Source: Crocinitomix sp. (GTDB lineage Bacteria > Bacteroidota > Bacteroidia > Flavobacteriales_D > Crocinitomicaceae). Taken from it: a DNA stretch of 5,981 nucleotides. Shown here piece after piece: positions 1 through 4,777 of the stretch (its first letter is position 1; each line of letters opens with the position of its first letter). The stretch covers positions 1-5,981 of the forward strand of contig JADZFJ010000095.1 of the NCBI GenBank assembly GCA_020849935.1. The letters run 5' to 3'. The translations under genes were made by a program, and so were the position numbers. The notes under the pieces were generated by a model that worked only from the letters and a program-made list of their open reading frames with translations, was not told the DNA's origin and made no database searches.

Positions 1-572
1 AAAAATTTAATTTCTGCTGTAAATTGAAATTTCCCACCTTTTCCCTTTAAAATATGCCCAAGTTGGGGGTTAAAAATCCAATGTTGTGTTTGAGGCTGAT
101 CATTTGCCATCGTCGAGGCCAATTCAAAATAATTATTAAAACCGACATAAAAATAATTTTTTCGGTCACCATAATTCCAATACGCGTTGACATCCAAAAT
201 AGGCCAAAATTTAGCTGCTTTGCTTTCAAAATTGTACACTAAATTAAACGAAGGACTCACCGAAAGATTGGGTACATATTTTCGTTGATTCAAAAATTTG
301 TACGAAACCCCCGCATCGATTTGTAAATTCCCAAAATAAGCAGCGGTTGTATGGAGTGCGCCAAAAACAGTCAAGTTCGTATCTAAACCATAGCCAACCT
401 CGACAGAAGTCAGTGGCATTGGAATAGGTCCACCAAAACTAATCACAGGTCCCCCCAAAGATCCCCCAACCGTTAACTCCCCTTTGTCAAGCGGTTCAAC
501 AAATCGAGCGGGTGCACAGGCTCCTAAAACGAGTGCAACCAAACCAACCACGAAAAACGGTGTTTTTTTCAT
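1..572 (-). CDS. Putative outer-membrane beta-barrel lipoprotein, uncharacterised (3' end outside window)
   Basis: This reading frame is open from an ATG at 572-570 to the left edge, giving 190 residues without a stop; the C-terminus lies outside the window. The N-terminus is a lipoprotein signal: a Lys-Lys pair, a hydrophobic core, then a lipobox LGAC with the acylated Cys at residue 19. The rest is rich in Gly, aromatic and alternating polar/hydrophobic residues (for example SVEVGYGLDTNLTVFG near 56-71 and NYFYVGFNNYFEL near 139-151), which suggests antiparallel beta strands of an outer-membrane barrel. A Shine-Dalgarno-like GGAG sits 8 nt before the ATG. It follows the esterase gene by 40 nt on the same strand, so it is probably co-transcribed with it. 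I do not recognise a named family and assign no function. Lipoprotein status is well supported; the barrel is inferred from the residue pattern only. Confidence 0.8.
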   Translation of the reverse strand, partial: MKKTPFFVVGLVALVLGACAPARFVEPLDKGELTVGGSLGGPVISFGGPIPMPLTSVEVGYGLDTNLTVFGALHTTAAYFGNLQIDAGVSYKFLNQRKYVPNLSVSPSFNLVYNFESKAAKFWPILDVNAYWNYGDRKNYFYVGFNNYFELASTMANDQPQTQHWIFNPQLGHILKGKGGKFQFTAEIKF

Positions 573-580
573 TATTTCTG

Positions 581-584
581 CTCC
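581..584 (-). promoter_or_regulatory. Shine-Dalgarno-like GGAG of the lipoprotein gene
   Basis: GGAG on the minus strand lies 8 nt upstream of the ATG at 572. It is the only well-spaced Shine-Dalgarno match among the starts in this window and supports that start. Flavobacteria often initiate without one. Confidence 0.45.
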
Positions 585-606
585 AATAAAATGTGTAAAA
601 GTTCGA

Positions 607-624
607 ATTCGCTTAATTGCGAAT
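607..624. other. Small inverted repeat over the esterase stop codon
   Basis: ATTCGC (607-612) and GCGAAT (619-624) are perfect inverted repeats around a 6-nt loop that contains the TAA stop of the esterase gene. No U-run follows it on the minus strand, so it does not look like an intrinsic terminator. It could be a modest mRNA hairpin between two co-transcribed genes, or chance. Confidence 0.3.
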
Positions 625-1746
625 GATTTTTTCTGTCCAAATTTGACCTTCAGCTTCAACCGTAACCAAATAAATTCCTTGGTTTTCCAGATTAATCTCA
701 ACGCTGGTTTGACTCACCGATTTTTGAAAAATAACCTGTCCCATTAAATTAGTCACAGTAATCAACTTATCTTCTAAACTAGAAAAATTGAGAGTTACCG
801 CACTTTCATTCGTCGGGTTCGGATAAATGTCAAATGAAAAACCAGCCTCTTCTTCGGCAACGCCGCTTGTTAATTCAATCATCGAATATTGGCTAAAAAA
901 GCGCCAAATTTCTTTAGAAGCATTAAAATCGTAAGTTGTTTCTCCGATATCAAACGCCGAACCGGGCCAAGTGTGACCTCCATTGGTTACCTTGTAAAAT
1001 TCAACCGTGCTTCCTAAAAGTCCATCTTCGTATAAATAATGTGTCACCGTACAACCATCTGTCGGATCAATGTCTGGTAATTCGGTAGTAATCGGCTCGT
1101 TGGTACATTCATTAAAACTTACCCAATGCGCCACCACGTCTTCAACAGGCATAAAAATTACGTTTCCATCATACGGTACTGTTTCATCCGCAGTTCCATG
1201 AATTTGCATCACCGGCATTGGATGATTCGTAATACATGCGTCAATTTCAGTGAGTGTAATCGATCCAGTTACCGAAGCAACTGCCGCAATTCTTCCACTT
1301 AACAAACACGCTAATTTATGACTCATAAAACCACCGTTACTCATTCCCGTACTATAAATCCGATTGCCGTCAATATTATAAGCCGCGTAAATCGTGTCAA
1401 TTAAAGAGGATAAAAAACCAACATCATCCACATCAGACGTGCCAAAAGCATTCCAATGAGTTGAACCAAATAAATCCACCAAACCCATCGGGTGAACAAT
1501 AATAAAGTTTGCGGTATCCGCTATCGCCCGAAAATCGCCGTACTGTTCCTGTTCTACATTGTTGGAGCCATAGCCGTGTAAGTTAAACACCAATGGAACA
1601 GGAGTGGTACCGTCGTAAGCGGCAGGAATATACACCCGATATTCTCGCGTTTGTCCATCAAAAACGTAACTTCCAGAAGTTGTGGTTTGCGCGTAAATGC
1701 CTCCTAAAAAAGAAAGCGTAAAAATTGTAAGTAAATTTCTTATCAT
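613..1746 (-). CDS. Secreted PHB depolymerase/LpqC-type esterase with T9SS C-terminal sorting domain
   Basis: The product is a 377-residue exported alpha/beta-hydrolase that should cleave ester bonds outside the cell. Residues 1-19 form a signal peptide (MIRNLLTIF...GGIYA, cleavage before Gln20). The catalytic domain spans about 25-290: oxyanion-region HGYG at 57-60, nucleophile elbow GMSNGG with Ser136, acid Asp187 in HGTADETVPY, and His258 in NGGHTWPG. This arrangement is typical of the LpqC / PHB depolymerase / CE1 feruloyl-esterase group. Cysteines 147, 171, 214 and 232 could form two disulfides. Residues about 303-377 are a type IX secretion sorting domain (YPNPT at 308-312, VTNLMGQVIF, C-terminal KIIRN), so the enzyme is probably released or attached to the cell surface. 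I chose the ATG at 1746; an upstream in-frame TTG at 1770 would add eight polar residues before the signal peptide. Substrate is open: polyhydroxyalkanoate, feruloylated or acetylated polysaccharide. Fold and export are confident. Confidence 0.9.
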   Translation of the reverse strand: MIRNLLTIFTLSFLGGIYAQTTTSGSYVFDGQTREYRVYIPAAYDGTTPVPLVFNLHGYGSNNVEQEQYGDFRAIADTANFIIVHPMGLVDLFGSTHWNAFGTSDVDDVGFLSSLIDTIYAAYNIDGNRIYSTGMSNGGFMSHKLACLLSGRIAAVASVTGSITLTEIDACITNHPMPVMQIHGTADETVPYDGNVIFMPVEDVVAHWVSFNECTNEPITTELPDIDPTDGCTVTHYLYEDGLLGSTVEFYKVTNGGHTWPGSAFDIGETTYDFNASKEIWRFFSQYSMIELTSGVAEEEAGFSFDIYPNPTNESAVTLNFSSLEDKLITVTNLMGQVIFQKSVSQTSVEINLENQGIYLVTVEAEGQIWTEKIIRN

Positions 1747-1767
1747 AGCCAGTTGGTATTTTTCATA

Positions 1768-1787
1768 CAAGATATTATTTAATCTTG
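1768..1787. other. Inverted repeat in the leader of the esterase gene
   Basis: CAAGAT (1768-1773) and ATCTTG (1782-1787) are perfect 6-bp inverted repeats separated by an 8-nt AT-only loop. They lie 21 nt before the esterase ATG and 1 nt before a tiny upstream reading frame. A transcript from the SDR gene would carry this as a weak hairpin close to the start. It could affect translation or bind a dimeric regulator, but it is short enough to be chance. Confidence 0.3.
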
Positions 1788-1813
1788 AATTAACCTACCG
1801 CTGCATTAAATAA

Positions 1814-2626
1814 TCATGAAATTTGTAAAAAATCGTGCGGGTTTAAATAATTAATTCCAAAAATTCGTTTCGATTTTTCATTGGAAACAATTTTCCAATT
1901 TTCTTCGCTTTCAGCCTCAAAGTGGGGTTGGGCAATTCCCAAATCAAAACAAGCCTTGGTATAAAAATCTTCACGCGTTGGGTGTTCATCCGCGCAACCA
2001 TTAATAATATCTCCAAAATGATTTTTTTCAATCACTTGGGTAATTAATGAAATACAATCATTTAAATGGATCAGGTTTATTTTACCAGACGGATTTTTCA
2101 ATTTATTTCCAGAAATAGAGCGCACAGGATGCCTGTCTTCGCCACATAAACCAGCGAAACGTAAAATGGTGGCATTATTTCCAAAATAATCCACAATCAC
2201 TTTTTCCGCCGCAAGCACAGCGCTTCCCGATTTTTTAATTGGTTGTGGTGTTGTTTCTTCCGTTACAATTTCATTGGATTCGCCATAAACAGAAGTGGAG
2301 CTAATAAAAACAACCTTGGTTTCTGGATCACATCGCTGCGAAATTTGGTCAATCACCATCGGATAGTCGCCCTCTTTTTTATTTTTACTGTCAGGTGGTA
2401 AATTTAACACCAACACATCCGTACCTTTAATGAAATTTTTCCAATTACCTTCTACCGTATTCTTACTGGCTTTAATAATCCTAATCGAATATTTGGAGCG
2501 CAACAAACGCATCAATTTTTCGGCAGAACGTGTACTCCCCGTGATTTCGTATCCTTTGTCATACAAAACCTTAGCTAAAGGCAATCCAAGCCATCCAAGG
2601 CCTAGTATGGTAATTTGTTGTGGCAT
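1814..2626 (-). CDS. YeeZ-like atypical SDR, NAD(P)-binding epimerase/dehydratase-family protein
   Basis: The product is a 270-residue soluble protein with a Rossmann fold of the NAD-dependent epimerase/dehydratase superfamily. The dinucleotide-binding loop is near the N-terminus: ITILGLGWLGLPLA, with the glycines at 9, 11 and 14. A second core strand is VLVLNLPP (71-78), and VVFISSTSVYGE (105-116) is the SDR strand carrying the conserved Ser/Thr cluster. INLIHLNDC (183-191) matches the HxxD region of this group. The usual catalytic Tyr-xxx-Lys is not evident: the equivalent segment reads GSAVLAAEK (134-142), with the Lys/Glu end but no Tyr. This is characteristic of atypical SDRs such as E. 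coli YeeZ, whose reaction is not known to me. No signal peptide or membrane segment is visible, so it is cytoplasmic. The ATG start places the glycine loop at the expected position. It leads the minus-strand gene cluster; the esterase follows after 67 nt. Family is confident, reaction unknown. Confidence 0.85.
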   Translation of the reverse strand: MPQQITILGLGWLGLPLAKVLYDKGYEITGSTRSAEKLMRLLRSKYSIRIIKASKNTVEGNWKNFIKGTDVLVLNLPPDSKNKKEGDYPMVIDQISQRCDPETKVVFISSTSVYGESNEIVTEETTPQPIKKSGSAVLAAEKVIVDYFGNNATILRFAGLCGEDRHPVRSISGNKLKNPSGKINLIHLNDCISLITQVIEKNHFGDIINGCADEHPTREDFYTKACFDLGIAQPHFEAESEENWKIVSNEKSKRIFGINYLNPHDFLQIS

Positions 2627-2690
2627 TTTATTTCAATTAAACTTCTTCAATGTGTAGGATTCATCTTAAAGTTCGAGTTAAACTATCCCA

Positions 2691-2698
2691 CAAAATTA
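2691..2698 (-). promoter_or_regulatory. Possible Bacteroidota -7 element (TAATTTTG) for the SDR gene
   Basis: Read on the minus strand the sequence is TAATTTTG, an exact match to the Bacteroidota -7 consensus TAnnTTTG, 64 nt upstream of the SDR start. Transcription would begin near 2684, leaving a leader of about 60 nt. No clear TTG/TTTG -33 element lies at the usual 17-23 nt further upstream, so this rests on one motif in an AT-rich region. Confidence 0.35.
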
Positions 2699-2770
2699 TT
2701 AATTAAACGGAGACTTTTATTTTATTTTTTTAACTAACTATAAACAAACTTAAAATTTTCTCCTGCTAGT

Positions 2771-2800
2771 TGGCGCAAGCGTCCAGCTTGTGCCAAGCAG
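2771..2800. repeat. REP-like hairpin repeat, copy 1
   Basis: This is a 30-bp repeat unit with an internal palindrome: GGCGCAAGC, 5-nt loop GTCCA, GCTTGTGCC. With flanking bases the stem is 11 pairs (2770-2780 with 2786-2796) with a single G-T pair, and a further CTGC/GCAG pairing follows across a TAG bulge. It is 28/30 identical to copy 2, in the same orientation, 74 bp apart. Confidence 0.85.
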
Positions 2801-2844
2801 ATTTACGCAGAGGTATATTCCCGAAGGTTTATTTAATACCGCGC

Positions 2845-2874
2845 TGGCGCAAGCGTCCCGCTTGTGCCTAGCAG
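2845..2874. repeat. REP-like hairpin repeat, copy 2
   Basis: This second copy differs from copy 1 at two positions: A to C in the loop and A to T just beyond the stem. The stem is 9 pairs (2846-2854 with 2860-2868) with the same G-T wobble. The loop change lets G2855 and C2859 pair as well, extending the stem to 10. It lies about 105 nt upstream of the SulP start. Confidence 0.85.
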
Positions 2875-2927
2875 GTATCTCTAATGCCTAACAGTTTTCA
2901 CAACTATTCGCAGAATTTTTTTTGGTT

Positions 2928-2943
2928 GGTGACATTAATCACC
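2928..2943. promoter_or_regulatory. Possible operator palindrome upstream of SulP
   Basis: GGTGA (2928-2932) and TCACC (2939-2943) are perfect inverted repeats with a 6-nt spacer, 35 nt upstream of the SulP ATG. Position and symmetry would suit a dimeric regulator, but the half-sites are short and I recognise no specific regulator. Confidence 0.25.
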
Positions 2944-2964
2944 GTTCACTTATATTTAAAGTAC

Positions 2965-2972
2965 TAAATTTG
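2965..2972 (+). promoter_or_regulatory. TAAATTTG motif next to the SulP start
   Basis: The sequence matches the Bacteroidota -7 consensus TAnnTTTG exactly and ends 6 nt before the SulP ATG. If used, the transcript would be leaderless or nearly so. No -33 TTG is found at normal spacing, so it may be chance. Confidence 0.25.
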
Positions 2973-2978
2973 GGGACA

Positions 2979-4688
2979 ATGAAGAAATTTATTCCAATTA
3001 CCGATTGGTTGCCGCACTATCAAAAAGCTGATTTTTCGGGCGATCTTTTCGCGGGAATAATTGTTGGTGTCATGTTGGTTCCGCAAGGAATGGCTTATGC
3101 AATGCTTGCGGGGTTACCACCAATTTATGGTTTATACGCCTCCACGATTCCTTTAATTTTATACGCTATTTTTGGTACTTCACGCCAATTATCTGTTGGC
3201 CCAGTAGCCATGGTGGCGCTCTTAATTTCAAGTGGAATAGGGGTTTTGGCCCAGCCAGGAACTGATCAATACCTCGCATTAGTCATCACGCTTTCACTGA
3301 TGGTTGGGGCAATTAGGTTATTGATGGGTTTATTACGGATGGGCTTTTTGGTCAATTTTATCTCGTCGCCTGTCATGGCAGGATTCACCACCGCTGCCGC
3401 GCTTTACATTGCATTTAGCCAATTTAAATACCTTTTAGAGGTAAAAATTTCCAATGGAAAAGTACACGAAGTCATTTATCAAATCGGCTCCCAATTCAAC
3501 CAAATAAATTGGCTTGCTTTCTTAATAGGATTGAGTAGCATTGCGCTCATCATCCTTTTACGAAAGATAGATAAGCGCATCCCGTTTCCCATCATCGTGG
3601 TACTTATTGGCTTGGCAATTGGATATTTTTTGAATTTAGAAAATTATGGTATTTCACTAGTTAAAGAAGTTCCAAGTGGATTTCCTTCATTCGGTGTTCC
3701 AACAATTAATATAGATACCTTTAATCAATTGCTCCCGATTGCCTTAACCATTGCGCTGGTAGGCTTTGCAGAATCAATAGCGGTGGCAAAATCAATTCAA
3801 AAAAAGCATAAAAATTATCAAATCAATCCTAGTCAAGAGTTGGTGGCCTTGGGCATCGCAAATATTGGCGGGGCATTTTTCCAATCTTTGCCAACCAACG
3901 GTGGATTTTCAAGAAGTGCCGTAAACGATCAATCAGGGGCTAAAACTCAGTTGTCAAGTATTATAAGCGCGAGTTTGGTGATCTTGACACTTTTGTTTTT
4001 AATGGATTATTTCTATTATTTACCACTGGTTATTTTAGCGTCTATCATCATCGTAGCAGTAGTAGGTTTAATCGATGTTAAAGAAATAAAACACCTTTGG
4101 AAAACAGATCGCAAAGATTTTTATATGTTTTTAATAACGGCCATAACAACTTTGGCATTGGGCGTAAAAGAAGGAATTATTGTGGGGGTGGTGATTTCTC
4201 TTATTGCTCTTTTAATTCGGGTTTCTTATCCCCACATTGCCGAATTGGGTTTAGATCCTGCTTCGAATACCTATTTAAATGTCGAACGGTTTAAAAAATG
4301 CCAGGTCAATAACGAAATGTTGATTGTGCGGTTGGATGCGCAATTGTTTTTTGCCAACACCCGTTTTTTTCAAGATCGCTTAAAAGACTTGGAAAAAAAA
4401 CGAACAAACTTAAAAGTCGTTATTCTTGATGCGCGGGGGATAAATGGAATGGATTCATCTGCGGTAACGGCGTTGACAGATCTGGTAGAGGAATATAGAA
4501 CAAGAGGAATTATATTTTATATGACTAGCGTCATTGGACCGGTTAGGGACGTTCTTCGGAGGAGTGGTTTGAGGTCAAAGATTGGAGAAGATAATTTTTT
4601 CTTGTCTATCGAAGATGCGATTTCCTATTTTCAGTCAAAAAATCCAATTGACCACTCAAATACTACGCTACAATCCAATCTAAATTAA
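2979..4688 (+). CDS. SulP/SLC26 family anion (sulfate) transporter with STAS domain
   Basis: The product is a 569-residue inner-membrane anion transporter, normal length for bacterial SulP proteins. Residues about 22-425 are strongly hydrophobic with roughly a dozen membrane segments. The SulP signature lies at 47-75: PPIYGLY, then P58, Y62, FGTSRQ and VGP. Other family blocks are GFAESIAVAKS (262-272) and NPSQELVALGIANI (283-296), followed by the FSR-AVN-Q-GA-TQ block (310-324). Residues about 438-555 form the cytoplasmic STAS domain, with the MDSSAVTAL segment (491-499) at the site equivalent to the anti-sigma antagonist phospho-serine. SulP proteins move sulfate, bicarbonate or dicarboxylates; sulfate is the default guess, and no sulfur-assimilation or carbonic anhydrase gene is in view to settle it. 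I chose the ATG at 2979; the frame extends to a TTG at 2922, but those 19 residues precede the normal family start and overlap a palindrome. A lipoprotein peptidase gene follows after 89 nt. Confidence 0.95.
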   Translation: MKKFIPITDWLPHYQKADFSGDLFAGIIVGVMLVPQGMAYAMLAGLPPIYGLYASTIPLILYAIFGTSRQLSVGPVAMVALLISSGIGVLAQPGTDQYLALVITLSLMVGAIRLLMGLLRMGFLVNFISSPVMAGFTTAAALYIAFSQFKYLLEVKISNGKVHEVIYQIGSQFNQINWLAFLIGLSSIALIILLRKIDKRIPFPIIVVLIGLAIGYFLNLENYGISLVKEVPSGFPSFGVPTINIDTFNQLLPIALTIALVGFAESIAVAKSIQKKHKNYQINPSQELVALGIANIGGAFFQSLPTNGGFSRSAVNDQSGAKTQLSSIISASLVILTLLFLMDYFYYLPLVILASIIIVAVVGLIDVKEIKHLWKTDRKDFYMFLITAITTLALGVKEGIIVGVVISLIALLIRVSYPHIAELGLDPASNTYLNVERFKKCQVNNEMLIVRLDAQLFFANTRFFQDRLKDLEKKRTNLKVVILDARGINGMDSSAVTALTDLVEEYRTRGIIFYMTSVIGPVRDVLRRSGLRSKIGEDNFFLSIEDAISYFQSKNPIDHSNTTLQSNLN

Positions 4689-4777
4689 GCACTTAGTTGT
4701 GTACGGTGTTTAATTTTTTGGTTTATGTAGATTGATCTATTTAAATTTTTATTTTTATCCAACCAAAAGTCGGAACA

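Larger units (their letters stand above)
2762..2875. repeat. REPIN/MITE-like unit bounded by an 8-bp inverted repeat
   Basis: The ends CCTGCTAG (2762-2769) and CTAGCAGG (2868-2875) are perfect inverted repeats that enclose two REP-like hairpins and a 44-bp spacer (2801-2844). Two palindromic REPs with matching outer ends is the usual form of a REPIN, a non-autonomous element moved by a RAYT-type (IS200/IS605-like) tyrosine transposase. No transposase gene and no clear target duplication are visible here. The class assignment is inference from structure. Confidence 0.55.
2627..2978. other. Divergent intergenic region (352 bp)
   Basis: This stretch separates the minus-strand SDR gene from the plus-strand SulP gene and must hold the start signals for both. 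It contains a very AT-rich left half (2690-2760), a possible -7 element for the SDR gene, two REP-like hairpins, and near the right end a small palindrome and a TAAATTTG motif. I see no credible small gene in it. Reading frames across the repeats have neither a plausible start nor protein-like composition. Confidence 0.8.

Noticed and set aside
54..242. Short plus-strand frame opposite the lipoprotein gene
   Set aside because: It is antisense to a long open frame with a clear signal peptide and has no protein-like composition or start signal.
484..747. Plus-strand frame spanning the junction of the esterase and lipoprotein genes
   Set aside because: It is antisense to the T9SS sorting domain of one gene and the signal peptide of the other, both of which are clearly coding.
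1747..1770. Esterase start at an in-frame TTG (1770)
   Set aside because: It would place eight polar residues before an otherwise standard signal peptide; the first in-frame ATG at 1746 gives a clean one.
2762..2875. CRISPR array
   Set aside because: There are only two repeat units, each a strong hairpin bounded by transposon-like ends, with a single spacer and no cas genes.
2906..2923. ATTC-GCA-GAAT followed by a run of eight T, resembling a terminator
   Set aside because: A 4-bp stem is too weak, and no plus-strand gene ends upstream of it.
2922..2978. N-terminal extension of SulP from a TTG codon, adding 19 residues
   Set aside because: TTG is a rare start, the added residues do not resemble the SulP N-terminus, and the stretch contains a palindrome and a promoter-like motif. 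The ATG at 2979 gives normal family length.
4720..4760. TAGATTGATCTA dyad and T-rich tract after SulP as a terminator
   Set aside because: The stem is only 4-5 AT-rich pairs with a minimal loop, and the following sequence is T-rich but interrupted. It is not distinguishable from ordinary AT-rich spacer. A TTTTTTGG ... TATTTAAA arrangement there was also considered as a promoter but does not match TAnnTTTG.
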